A program made the position numbers and the translations under genes. The notes under the pieces were generated by a model, which saw only the letters and a list, made by a program, of their open reading frames with translations, made no database searches and was not told where the DNA came from. Shown here piece after piece: positions 47,485 through 59,129 of a stretch of DNA of 64,000 bases. Where the stretch lies: assembly GCF_003597395.2 (NCBI RefSeq), contig NC_133770.1:83449708-83513707 (forward strand), read 5' to 3'. This stretch comes from Chelonoidis abingdonii (Eukaryota; Chordata; Testudines; Testudinidae). The stretch's first letter is position 1; every line of letters starts with the position of its first letter.

Positions 47485-49428
47485 TATCTTTGCTTATACT
47501 CAACATTTTCAGAAATGACTACTGTCTGCTGAATTGGACTTTAGTTGGAAATGAACATATTTTCACCTCTGTGTTATTCAGAGGCAGCCCACACCATACA
47601 CAGTAGCTACTATCATCATCAAGAGCAGGCAAACTAGTTACTGTTCAGGCAATGCCTGGATTAGATTAAAATTAGATGAATTCAGATTAAAGTTCAATTA
47701 TTTTGTATCTTGCAGCACCTTTCCTTCGAAAAACCCCAAACTTTAGAGCATGTTAAAATATATTCTCACGTAAACAACATAAATCAATGGCAGTCCAAGG
47801 TTAGAACAGGGTCGTTTCAGAAAATATATAAATTAGAAGATATCCATGATTATAAATAAACTCTGAAATATCTCCTGTGCTTGAATTTTGGCCAGATGTG
47901 CAGAACAGATGTTCAAGCTTTTGTCTGAGGCACTCAAAAAAACTCAAAACAAAACCCCCAAACCTTTATGTGATACTGTCAATTTGACTCAGGCACAGGT
48001 GAATGCTTCCAAGAACAGTGTTACAAAGCACATTACTTTTTAATAAATGAAAGATGAAATATTTATTCAGTCTTTTCCTAGGGCTGTTGATTGCAGCGGA
48101 TACCCGCTGTATGACCTGAAACTCACTGAGATGGTTATAACATACTTTGCTACATTTCTTAGACCTGAGAAAATAAGGAAGAGATGTGGAGCTGCAGAAA
48201 TTACAGTCCAGTGAAATAGCCAAAAAATAACACTGCAAGAACAATGTTTCATACAAAAGGCAAATCTATTGCATGCATTACCCTGTGTGATATCTGCCAC
48301 TGTCTTCAGGGGTCAAGCTGGGCCAGTTCACAGAAGCTCAGCAAGCTGGTACTTTCTTTTGTGCTCAATAATCTGAAATATTCATTTTTAAAAATTAAAC
48401 CTCCAGGCTTTGGGTTGCAAATATTACCTTTAAAATATGAACCACCAGTGCTGTGCTGTCTTCCTGAGTCTAAAGACCTCCTGCAAAAATAGCCTTGAGA
48501 GCTGTGAACTGCCCCATTAATCCTACTGCGGTTTTAAAACTGAAATCTAACAATGCTAATTTAAATATCAGTACTGTTAAATTCTTTCACTGCTTATCAA
48601 AGCACACCAGGAAGAAGAGACCCAGACATATTATGAAGACCTGCACAATCTACTGCAACATCTCATTTAGGTGTTACATTTAGCTGCAGCTTGGCCTGTG
48701 AGCGGAGCTTGGCAGGGTATCAATTTTTTTTTTTACCATTATTACCCATAAAATTGACAAACCAAAGAGGAATAAAGAAGCCTGGGAGGCATTCATGGCC
48801 CACCAAGGGGAGTCAAGCAGCAGAGTTTATGGGGCAGCTGAGACCCAGCGAGAGGAAACTGAGCCCAGGTAGCTCAGCAGAGCCCAAGAGCATATCTGAA
48901 CCCCATGAAGTTCAATCCCATCCCAAGAAGTCCAGCGTTGCACCCACAATCACACTGTAGACTTCTGAGCAGTCCGAGTTTCTTTTTTGCATCTCAAAAG
49001 GGTGGAACTTGATTCATGGGTTGAACTTGATTTATGGGTGGAGTTTCAAGTGCACCAAATGTGGCTGTTGGTCAGAAACAATTGTCTATATAGAAGGGTG
49101 AGACTTTCATATGCCAACTGGACACAAGTAGTTGTATTTTTTCCTCACTGTCAAACTCAGTACACATTTAGCTTCTTGAATGACACTCATGTCTCATGAC
49201 GTATATTGGAGAACAGCAGTAACCCTTAGATACAGACCCACTACAACATCAGAATGTATCTCTAGATGCCAGTTAAACCAAGCTCCAGTGATTAGCTCTA
49301 ATATAATATCTACTATTGAAGCCATAATGATTATGATTTCTACCCATTATCAGTTTTCATTTCTATATTGTTAAAAGACAATGTATTTTGATGTCCAGGA
49401 GATGAAATTCCTAGATTCCTATTGTTTG
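47485..49428. other. intron sequence without recognised elements
   Basis: Apparently unique, with a T run near 48724. No exon found. Confidence 0.4.
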
Positions 49429-49431
49429 TAT

Positions 49432-49677
49432 TAGAATAGCAGCCCTATTGGGATCAGTGCCTAGAAGTGCTAGGTATTGTACCAACACATAGTGAGAGAC
49501 AGCCCCCGCTTAGAAGAGCTTGCACTCAAAACAGAGAAAAAGTGGAAGGGGAAACAGATGCACAGACAGAAGAGACTTGCTCAAGTCTAGTGGCAAAGCC
49601 AGAACTAGAATCCAGGTCTCCTGACTCCCAGTCCTGTGCCCTATCTACTGGACTACACTTCCTACTGGATATCATCA
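49432..49677 (-). mobile_element. MIR/CORE-like SINE
   Basis: On the minus strand: GTAGTCCAGTAGATAGGGC (A-box region), CTGGATTCTAGTTCTGGC (B-box region), GACTTGAGCAAGTC, and a tail with GTGTTGGTACAATACCTAGC. It is complementary in layout to the plus copy at 31600. Confidence 0.78.
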
Positions 49678-50034
49678 TATTTAATTATAGATAACTAATG
49701 CAAGGCGACCAGCTTTTCTGGGGTATCACTTTGTGCTTGGGGAGGACATGGAGATGTCTAGGGGAGTTGACAGGTAAGTCTGAGAGGGGTTAGAGGTCAC
49801 CCAGAAGATAAGTGGAGTTAAGGAGCACAGGGAGAAGCCTGAAGTGGCTAGGGACTTAAAGAAAAGCAAGGCTGACACCAGTGTCCTCGTGAGGCCAGAG
49901 AAAACACAACAGACCAAAAGGAAGGAAGCAACTCGGATAAGAATGGAAGGTCCTGTGCGGATGAACGAGTGGCAAGGAGCGAGGGAATGTCTCTGGACCC
50001 CACAGTGGAACCCAAGACAGGATTTGACTGTAAG

Positions 50035-50400
50035 TAGAGCTGGACAGAACATTTTTTTGGTCAAAATTTGCTGATTTATCTGAACAGAAATGTTCTGTAG
50101 GAGCTGTTTGATTACAATGAAGTTTCTTGCCAGATTGACTGCTCATCTGCTTGGCAGCTCTGGCAGGCTGATGGGGAGCCAAGAACCTGAGAGCCCAAGA
50201 TTCCCAGCAGCCTGGGCTCCAGGTCAGTGGTCCTGGGGCAGCCCACCAAGCAAACTGTGCCAGAGCCAGGGCTCCATTCCCTTTCACACAGAACTCAGGG
50301 CAGAGAGTGTCATTCTGAATCAGAATGAAACCAAATTTCAAAATGTGGAAATCCTCTGCAAAATGGATTTACTTTTCTCCCCCAAGCTTTGGCTGCAAGG
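50035..50400. repeat. AGAGCTGGACAGAA repeat
   Basis: GTAGAGCTGGACAGAACATTTTTTTGG start, CATTCTGAATCAGAATG-like palindromic words near 50310-50330 and CCAAATTTCAAAATG. Likely a member of the same broad family as 481 and 14108. A 161-codon minus frame crosses it and is not credible. Confidence 0.45.
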
Positions 50401-50404
50401 TAAA

Positions 50405-52620
50405 GTTATGGGCCATTCTGAAACACAGACTTCTGCCTTGACTGGATTATACTGAACACTGTGCTACCGTCTCACAAGTTAGACTATACTAGGAGCTACC
50501 CAAAGATCTTCCTTTATTGGTAAATTCAGACTCATGTTGAAGACACATGAAAGCCACACAAAGCCATGTTTCCCCCTTGGGAAGGAGCTCTCTGATTATC
50601 TGTAGTATATTTTATATCAATTACTATGTTAATAAGCCAGGATCCCAACTTAGAAGCACACCTATGGGGTGGGGGGGAGGGAGGGATGAAGAAATCAAGC
50701 CCATTATAATACCTAGCACTCCTACAACACCTTTCACCCAAGGATCTCAAAGCCCTTTAAAAATATTAATCAGCTAAAACCGGATTTATTTGTGCATTTA
50801 CATGAACAGAATTGGTAAGAAATGAGGAAATTCTGATATGATTTTAATTTCATCGATATACAATAAAAAGCATGTTTTTGGCAGAAAGTGCTACACAGAT
50901 ACTCACTGGTTTCAATATTAACTACAACTATCCTCATTTAAAGCTGCTAGTGTGTTTACACATTTTAATTTCCTCCATACATTTGTCTTCCTGAAAGTAT
51001 GTCAGAAACTAATGACAACTTTCAAGTTGGCTGGATTTCATTCTCTTGAATACAGACAAGTGGTTTAATTTGAAATCCGACATCACTTTAAAATATTAAA
51101 TCAGAACACAATGGTTTTACAATTTATCTTCAGCCACGTGACTGAAGTGAGCTTGTACAAAAACGGGCCAGAGTTAGCGGAAAAAGAATGATGAGTCAAA
51201 ATCATATCAACATGCTGACACATTCTAAATCATCACCATACTAATGGAAAACAACATTAAGGTTAATTAAATCAAGGAGTTAAATTAAAAGCTATAAAGC
51301 TAACTAAAAAATAAAACAAGATATCTTGGCTCTCGATAAATTGAGAGTTCTGTCTATACCACTTCTGAACTGTGGATGATTTTATGAAATTGTATCATTA
51401 AATTACTCTGTCATGGAAAGCCTATATGTATGTGAATCCACTATAAGTTAGCAGGGTTCAGTTAGGTCTGTGCCAGGCCAAAGACAGCTGCAAGGGAGCA
51501 GCACTGAAGGATCATCTATCCAAAGTAAAACACCTTTTGAAAATGGGTTTACTCTAGCTGGGAGAAGACACTTCCTCCTCTTGTCTGAAGGTGGAGGGAA
51601 AACTTGAGAGCAGCGGACCAAAAGGTAGAACAAAAGAAGCAAGTGACTCCAGCAGAAGTTGACAAAGAGACTCACAGGAGGAAACTGGGAGAAGAGAGAC
51701 ATTTTGCACCAGATTAAGATGAAGGAAATTGCTGCAGTGGCAGGCTAGCAAGGGGTTGGAGGACCTTGCCTGCCTGACTGACGGGACATAGATGGTCCCT
51801 CAAGGATTCTCATGGGAAGGGTGAGCTAGTGAGGGACATTGCGTTTAGGATGTTTTATTGTCTTGGGTGATCTGTACTATCCTATGCTTCACATGATTAA
51901 AGTTGAAAAAACTGTAGGAAGAGCAGATCTGTATATGCTTCATAACTACTGCATGCCCCTGTGAGAGTTAAATTGTAAACCAGAAACTTCACACACTTTT
52001 TGGGTGGAGATGGGGGAGACGGATGTGTTTAAGTGGGGTGAACCTGACGGATCAGTGCTGCACCCAGAGGAGCGAGGCAGTGGAACAGTGGGTTCCAACA
52101 CTTGGAAGGGGGTACTGATAGAAGGCCTGAGCTCTGAGCGTGTGCCTCAGGACAGAGAGATTGGGGCTGCGATTGGACTCTGTTCAGGCTGCAGGAGCTT
52201 GAAATCTGGGAGCTCTGGAACCCCGGCAATCCAGAGAGCAGAGGCTTGGATTCCCCTCACAGTAGTGCTAGTGGGTGGCTAGCAGGGCGTGCTCTAGAGC
52301 TATCTAATCCACAGCAGAGGAAAGTTACTGGGGGGTTCCCCATACAAAGAGCACAGATGCAACTGCTTTCTAAACCGAGAGCTTGACCCTGCATGTCTCC
52401 ACACATGCAGAACTGCCACTGACTTCAATTGGGGGTCCATGCACACAGCTGTTGGAGAATTAGGGACACCTCCCAGACACACCCTACCACCACCACCACC
52501 TCAGAAGATCAAGTATCTCCGCTTACAAAAGGAAAGATGGTAGAGACACTGAATCATTTAAAGTGTTTTATAGTCAATAGCATTGGCTGAATTTATGTTC
52601 TGTAGGAAGTTCTGGAAAAA
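50405..52620. other. intron sequence; part unique, part repeat-like
   Basis: 50760-51430 is AT-rich, repeat-free by eye and a weak candidate for conserved non-coding DNA. 51440-52310 is G-richer with LTR-like wording but no ends I can define. A (CCA)n run is at 52485-52500. GACCCTGCATGTCTCC near 52384 is a scrap of the dispersed repeats. Confidence 0.35.
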
Positions 52621-52639
52621 AATCATTTTAGAAATATGG

Positions 52640-53222
52640 CACTGGAAAAGATTCAGAAAGGAGCAACTAAAATGATTAGGGGTTTGGAGAGGGTCCCATA
52701 TGAGGAAAGATTAAAGAGGCTAGGACTCTTCAGCTTGGAAAAGAGGAGACTAAGGGGGGATATGATAGAGGTATATAAAAGTTATGAGTGATGATGGTAG
52801 AAAGTGGATAAGGAAAAGTTATTTACTTACCCAAATAAAAGAACTAAGGTCACCATTAATATCGAATTATAGCAGACAGGTTAAAACAATAAAAGGAAAG
52901 TTCTTTCACGCACGCACGATGTCAACTTTGTGTAACTCCTTACCTGAGAGGCTTCCTGAAGGCTAGGACTATAACAGCGTTAAAAAGAACGGATAAGTCA
53001 GGTGGAATAAGGCATAATATGGCTATTAGCCAGGATGGATAAGGGATGGTGTCCCTAGCCTCTGTTTGTCAGAGGATGGAGATGGATGGCAGGAGAGAGA
53101 TCACTTGATCATTGCCTGTTAGGTTCACTCCCTCTGGGGCACCTGGCATTGGCCATTGTCGGTAGACAGATACTGGGCTAGATGGACCTTTGGTCTGACC
53201 TAGTAAGCCCGTTCTTATGTTA
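52640..53222 (+). mobile_element. CR1 LINE 3' end with remnant of ORF2 C-terminus
   Basis: 52655-52790 reads in one frame as [42 protein letters not shown] before a stop, the C-terminal stretch of CR1 ORF2. The 3' UTR follows and ends with GGGCTAGATGGACCTTTGG and TTCTTATGTT (53150-53222). The 5' part of the LINE is missing, the usual truncation. This is the only CR1 fragment in the window on the plus strand. Confidence 0.88.
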
Positions 53223-53420
53223 TGTTATATCAAAATGACTCTATTGAAGTGCTTCATTTTGATATTATATTACATATTTTCAATGCAAGGGTTGAGGAAA
53301 ACCTCTGGTGGACATACAGTGACTCCTAGCTTAATGTTGTAGTTATATTCCTGAAAAATGCAAATCCAATTTCCCTATAAGAATTAATGTAAATGGGGGG
53401 GGTTAGGTTTACCAGAAAAA

Positions 53421-53437
53421 TACACACACACACACAA
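53421..53437. repeat. (AC)n microsatellite
   Basis: About eight AC units. Confidence 0.88.
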
Positions 53438-53684
53438 TAAGTTTTAAACAAACAATTTAATACTGTTCACAGCAATGACAATTGTGAAGCTTCGTTGAGG
53501 TGGTGAAGTCAGAGGGTGGAAGAGGGTGGAATATTTCCCAGGGAATGCTATACTGCTAAATGATAAACTAGCACTCAGCTGATCCCTCAAGGGTTAACAC
53601 ATTATTGTTAATGTAACCTCACACTCTACAAGGCAGCACAAATTGAGGAAGGGGAGATAGCATGGCAGACTGAGACATACACCC

Positions 53685-53685
<1 letters not shown>

Positions 53686-53719
<34 letters not shown>
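53686..53719. repeat. (TG)n(AG)n microsatellite
   Basis: About five TG units followed directly by about twelve AG units. Confidence 0.92.
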
Positions 53720-53999
53720 TGTGCATTGCCCCTTTAAGTACGCTGATCCCACTCTAAGTACATAGCCTTTTTAAGTAGATCAGCAAGTTGAGACAGGTGA
53801 TGCTGCCAGAAAGCTCCCTCCCATGTCCCACCCTGCTCTATGGAGACGGGATAAGCAAGGGGACGGGGCATATCCTGACATTAGCACCCCTTCCCCCCTT
53901 ACATAGCAAGCAGGAGGCTCCCGGGAGCAGCTCCAAGGCAGAGGGCAGCGGGGAGCGACAGCTGAACTGGAAGCCTGAGTTTCTGCCAGGGGGAAAATA

Positions 54000-54765
54000 C
54001 AGTTAGCTAGTGAGTATTTTAACTTTGTATTGCGGGGATACAATTATGTCTGGAAGCAATCATGAAATTAACTAGTTACAAACTCCTAGAAAAGTTGTAA
54101 TGTGGATGGAGCATTAATGGTTTCATCACTTCAGACTGTTGAAGGCATCAGTGATCCTTCCTATAGTTCTGGATAGAGCACAATAGTTGCGACTATTGTT
54201 TGAGCACTCCAACAAAATTGTTGCACTGCATCAACAGCTACCAACAAAACCTTACCATTGCCTCTTGTCACACCTGTGTTTGATATATGTACAATAACTT
54301 CGTGAAGTTTCATCTCCCCAGCACACTTGCATAGCCTAGGAGAAAGCTATCAGACATTTTGACAGGTGTTATAATAAAAACAGATAAAACCCACAAGGGG
54401 GAAATTTAATGGTCATACTGCTACTGTTCTAACTCCTACCAGAGCGTTACCATGAATCAAAGCACAAACAGAGGCTTTCGTTCATGTTAATGAAGCATTC
54501 TTTCCTGAAATTATTTTTTCTTTTTCTTGCTGTTATTTCTACTGCCATGTCCAGTGCCACAGCAAACCAATAGCGACTGAAAGGTAACAGGGTGTTAACG
54601 CAGCTTGTTACAGCTAAAGAAAATTGGTGATAGTGCTATAGCCATGGCAGCACAAGACCAAAGCCTCACTATCTGTATCACCTCCTCCATTTTCCAAACT
54701 GGTATAGGACCAGGAGGTAAAGATAACAAGAATTAATGAACTTTCAACAGATGTCACACTCACCA
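54000..54765. other. intron sequence without recognised elements
   Basis: Apparently unique. Confidence 0.4.
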
Positions 54766-54767
54766 GG

Positions 54768-54853
54768 CGAGATTCTGATTTCAGTTACACTAGTGAAAAA
54801 CTGAAGGAACTCCAGATTTATACTGATGTAATCCAGATCAGAACCTGACCCTA
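54768..54853. repeat. palindromic repeat, GATTCTGATTTCAGTTACAC type
   Basis: The left arm CGAGATTCTGATTTCAGTTA faces AATCCAGATCAGAACCTG at the right across about 35 bases. Same family as 40058 and 61368. Confidence 0.65.
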
Positions 54854-54854
54854 C

Positions 54855-55718
54855 AACCTCAGCTGAATTATAGATAACATCCTCTTCCAATGTTGGGTAG
54901 GAAAGCAGAGAATCTGTTGGAAACTAGAAGATTGGCTATAGCCTGTGGAGGACGATTAGAATCTGTTTCTTTCTCTTTTCTCATACGGGGAATTAGCAAA
55001 AACAGCTGACTGATGATAGCTGGCAAATGCTACTTCAACCCCTGTGGGCCAGGCATTATATTTTTGAAACATACTCTTTATCAAGCGCCAGTTGCTGTAC
55101 AAGTGATAGGCCAGGTGAGGGATCCATGAAAGTGCAAATCCACAGACACAGACAGCCAGGTTTCCTACTCCCTTCCCACCACCACATTCCTCTTTATTGC
55201 TATAATTTTTCCCGACCTTCAGGCTCAATGCTTGTAAAAAACATGAAAGGGCTATCTCCAGCCAGACATATTCAAGTTATTACCACCACATACTAATACA
55301 CTTGTTAAAATGTCCACATTAAATAAGATGAACAGTATTTGGGTGGGGGTAATACTAAATCAGGGGGCCCTTGAGATGCTTTGGGCCCTAAACAATTGTT
55401 TAGTTTGCTTTTGCTTAGCAACCTTTCTCATGCCTTTAACATGATCGGTAAGTGAGAAGTTTAGATTTCCAAATCCCATTGGCAACTTTAGTTCTCTTTC
55501 TGACCAAAAACAATTGATCTATCTCAAATCTGTAGTCCCCATCACCTTAGCTTCTGAGCGCCTAATTATCTGACCTATTAATTTTAAAAGTGGCAAAGTT
55601 AAAGGATGATCTCGCCCTATATTTTAAACATACTAATTTTATATTCAAATATTAAATCACAGGAAAATTAGAATAATCCAGACATGCTATTGTCTAAATT
55701 TCCAACCCAGGGGAAAAG
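54855..55718. other. intron sequence without recognised elements
   Basis: Apparently unique. Confidence 0.4.
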
Positions 55719-55719
55719 A

Positions 55720-56640
55720 GGCCTTATAGAAAGGTGCCAAAGAAGGGTGACTTTACCAACTGCAATAAATGGAAAGAAATCACATTACTCTCAATGCCTG
55801 GAAGCATCATGCACAACATTATCCTGGAATGTATCAAGAAAAAAATAGATTTCCAACTAATAGAGGAACAAGGAGGGTTTTAAACCACTGAGATTATGTG
55901 CAAACCATACTGCTGTTCTCAGATATATTATAGAACAAAGCATGGAGTGGCAAGAGCCAATTGTGATAAATTTTATTGATTTCCAGAAGGCTTTTGACAG
56001 AGTATGCAGAAACAGCCTTTTGAAAATTATGGCATACTCTGGAATACCAAGAAAAATAATTAGAATCATCAAGGATCTATATGCTAATGCCAAATGTGCC
56101 ATCAGAGATGGTGACAACCAAACAACTTTCATAAACTTGAAAAGATTTGGAAAAGTGGCATGACTGGCACTAATACTAAAACATCAATATCTTACACCAG
56201 CATCATGTCTGTCCTTTATGGAGCAGTGTCATGGAAATCTACAACTGAAACTGATAAGACAATGAAGTCATTCTGAAGTAAATGCCTGCAAAAGAGCTCC
56301 TGAATTCATCTGAAATAATTTCTTGCAGTATCAGAAATTCTAAGGAGAGCAAACCAACCTAATGCATCAAACATGGTAAGAAGATGATTGTGGACATATT
56401 TAGGACATGCTTTAAGGATGTTACCAAGATGACTTCCATAGCAAGTGACACTACCTAGAAAAAGAAAAAGAGGGAAAACCTAGAAAAACATTATGCAGAA
56501 CAATAGAGAAAAGTCAAATTCATTGACATGACACTCAGAAGCCTGAAAAGACCAGTACAAGACTAAAATAAATGGCAGAAACTGGTGGACACCCTATGTA
56601 CCTGAGGGTGCAGGAAGATAAAGAAAGAAGAAAAGATTGT
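55720..56640 (+). mobile_element. decayed non-LTR LINE, reverse transcriptase and C-terminus
   Basis: KKGDFTNCNKWKEITLLS (near 55742) and EEQGGF (55862) are the RT fingers region. After a frame change, IIEQSMEWQEP leads into NFIDFQKAFDRV (55969-56004), which is RT motif A with its catalytic Asp. AYSGIPRKIIRIIKDLYANA follows. The frame ends at 56163, where the region that should hold the YxDD box is missing. The text resumes with a C-terminal part recognisable in pieces (SVLYGAVSW, RKRKRGK, KWQKLVDTL). At least two frameshifts and one internal deletion make it inactive. RTE-like or a related clade is my guess. Confidence 0.85.
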
Positions 56641-56644
56641 CCAA

Positions 56645-57518
56645 ATTTTGTCCTTGGATGTATAGGCATAGGCAATGCAGATCGCATTAACTTGAAGAGA
56701 TACACATCAATGGACAGATTTTGAAAGACTGAGGGTGGATAGACAGAAAAAGTTCAGACACTCATGAAATCCCTGCCTTTATTTATTCACTATTATGACT
56801 TTTAATATAAAAAAGATAGTACAACTTATCATTATTAGGAAATGGAACACACTGTCAACGGCAGAAAATTCACCAGAGACTTCAAATCTCATCATTTCTA
56901 GTTAATTACAGTAATATTCTATCCCTTTGGTTTTCACAAAATCTCTCCAGGGGCAATGTTTATCAAATGGATTCAAATAATTTACTTCAGTTTTGTCTAG
57001 AACTGTTCCCAGCTTATCTCCACCAAATCCCAGGATGAATTTGATATTAACATTACCAGTAGAATGTTATACAGATAGTACATGGCAATCAAAGAAAGAA
57101 TAGTTTCTAAAACAACCATTTTCTTTTCAATAAAAAACTAAAAATGTCTTATCAGCTGATACAAAAAGGGTAAGGAACGACATTCTCCTCTTGACATACA
57201 TGTGTAAGTCCCATTATCGCCAATGGGAGACAACCGTACATATATTGAAGGGAAAAGAGACTCATCATAGACTTGCTCTTGTACCATTGAGGTCAATAGG
57301 CACTTTGCTATAAACGTCAATGGCAGAAAATTAGATCCTATTTGCATAAGACAATTATGTGGACAAGTACTGCAATCATCAGGACATTTGTTAAAATCTT
57401 CACCTTAATTTAGGATTGTGTTTCAAAACAAAATTAAAATGAAAGCAATTACTACTATTCCGGACTATTTTGGCTGTATCTTCTGGGATAGTTTCACAGA
57501 GAAAGACTAAGAGCCTGA
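56645..57518. other. intron sequence without recognised elements
   Basis: Apparently unique, AT-rich. Confidence 0.4.
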
Positions 57519-57519
57519 T

Positions 57520-57770
57520 CGTGCAACGTAAGCCCAGGGTTAGTGGGAATCAAGTCAGCTGACTCATATTAGGGAACCCCAGGCCTGAGCATCTACATTG
57601 TATTTTAATCCTAGGTTAAGAATTTACTGATCCATCCTTGAACCTAGGGCTCTGGTGTCCATACTGCAGCCCACAGACTTGACTCAAAGTAACCATATCC
57701 CAGAGCCCCTAGATCCCCCCCTCCCGCTGCTGAAATGTGGCCATTCTAACCTTAGGAACGTGGTGCACTG
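57520..57770. repeat. unclassified MITE-like repeat
   Basis: CAAGTCAGCTGACTCATATTAGG with GTCAGCTGAC-like palindromic wording, CAGGCCTGAGCATCTACATTG and AACCTAGGGCTC resemble repeats whose ends read GCAGTGTAGACATACC in turtles. Boundaries not determined. Confidence 0.35.
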
Positions 57771-58063
57771 TGGAAAAACTTTTCTGCCTGTCCTGCACAT
57801 TACCAAGAAGCAGCTCGTTTTGCAAACAGGTTGATCGGTTCCCTCTCCATTGCAAACCCAAAGGGTATTTGCAGATCAGTGATTGGAAAAGAATGGGTTA
57901 ATACTGACCTAAGCTGCTGCTGTTTGCCAGCTCTGGTGCAGTGGAGGGAGGCTTCTATTTTCAACAGAGTGGATTGCAGATTGTTGAGATAGAACGGACT
58001 TAAGGAAGTTGTCCCATGGAATTGTAGGATACTTATGGATGACTCCAAGGACTTGAGTCAAGC

Positions 58064-58206
58064 GGGGCCGTATCGACACTGCAAAGCAATACGGCTCGGA
58101 CCCTGAGTCTTAGCTTCACTGGAGCTCAGACCCTCCAGCCCTGCAGGGTTCTGGGCCTGTGGGTCTAAGCCCTAGGTTAGCGCAGTTGCAGTGTAGATAT
58201 GCTTTC
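58064..58206. mobile_element. short Harbinger-like MITE
   Basis: GCCGTATCGACACTGC at the left is inverse to GCAGTGTAGATATGC at the right; TAA follows the right end (58207-58209), the left copy is not readable. About 143 bp. Confidence 0.5.
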
Positions 58207-58429
58207 CTAAATTGGAGACTTACTTATTACATTAATAGTGTCCAGTGCCAGGTCTGATTATAAACTACTCATTAAATTAAAGGTTTCAGGGCTGTTAATC
58301 TTTGCAGAACTAGCAAATATACAATAACTTACTTCCAGAACTGCAAGTCAAATACCCAACTGGCATAAATCAAGCTGAAAATCTGGACCTGAGAGCTCTA
58401 ATACTTAGGTCTAGGTATTAGACCTACTT

Positions 58430-59124
58430 TGAGACACTGTCTGTATTGCAAAAGACTGCCCAGTGTGCACGAGCAGTGAGCCTCCCCCACTAACAGCTGA
58501 AATCACTGAGAGCTGTGTTCAGTGGTGGACTCTGTAGATATCCTGGCAAGTGGCCAGTTGACAGAGAGGGCCAGAGCAGAGCCTCACACAGAGATGCCAG
58601 CAGGGTGACGAGCGAGTGCCCAAGCAACGGAGCATGTAAGGTGCCTCCTTACCCCCCGCTTCCACCCAGGGTGGGAGATGAACTCTGCAGATAAATTTCT
58701 AAACTCTGGGGCTGCACTAGCCAAGGACAGCAACTGTGAGTGGGGTGCAGAGAAGTGATGGGCATGTTAAAGGGACTTTTGGGTTGCTGGATTTAAGACC
58801 CTGAGGGGAAAAGGACACTGCCCATCTTATTTGGGGGTGGGTCTTTTGTTCTTCGTTTATGTTTATAAACCCTAGTTGCAGTGTTTTCCCAAATGAATGA
58901 TGAGTTACTTCCCTCCTTTTATTTAAAGTTTTTGCTACACTCAGACTCTGTGCTTGTGAGAGGGGAAGTATTGCCTCTTAGAGGCGCCCAGGGGGTGGTG
59001 TGTAATTGTCCCAGGTCACTGAGTGGGGGCTCAAGTGGGTTTTGTGTTGTATTGTTGAAAAGGAACCCCTAGACACTGAATCCGGCCCTTGTTGCTGCTG
59101 GCTCCACCTGGCAGACGGGTTACA
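58430..59124 (+). mobile_element. solo LTR-like element, family 2, copy 2
   Basis: Ends GCAGACGGGTTACA like copy 1 at 22839-23739. Shared words include TTTAAGACCCTGAGGGGAAA, TTTTGCTACACTCAGACTC, GAGGGGAAGTATTGCCTC and GGCCCTTGTTGCTGC. The 5' start near TGAGACACTG is approximate. It is about 200 bp shorter than copy 1, mainly by lacking the GAGTGGAGC and TTTTGGGTT expansions. Confidence 0.62.
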
Positions 59125-59129
59125 CACAT

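Larger units (their letters stand above)
53318..53998 (+). mobile_element. truncated DNA transposon, CAGTGACTCCTAGCTTAA type
   Basis: Opens ACAGTGACTCCTAGCTTAATG and continues with ATAAGAATTAATGTAAATGG, AAGTCAGAGGGTGGAAG and CAAGGGTTAACACATTATTG. I recall this order from a turtle and crocodilian Tigger- or mariner-like element whose ends carry ACTCCTCACTTAA. The right terminus is missing. It includes (AC)n at 53421 and (TG)n(AG)n at 53686. Confidence 0.5.

Noticed and set aside
49856..50341. 161-codon minus frame
   Set aside because: Runs through the AGAGCTGGACAGAA repeat; no domain.
55942..56163. active reverse transcriptase gene
   Set aside because: Frameshifts on both sides and loss of the region with the YxDD motif show it is dead.
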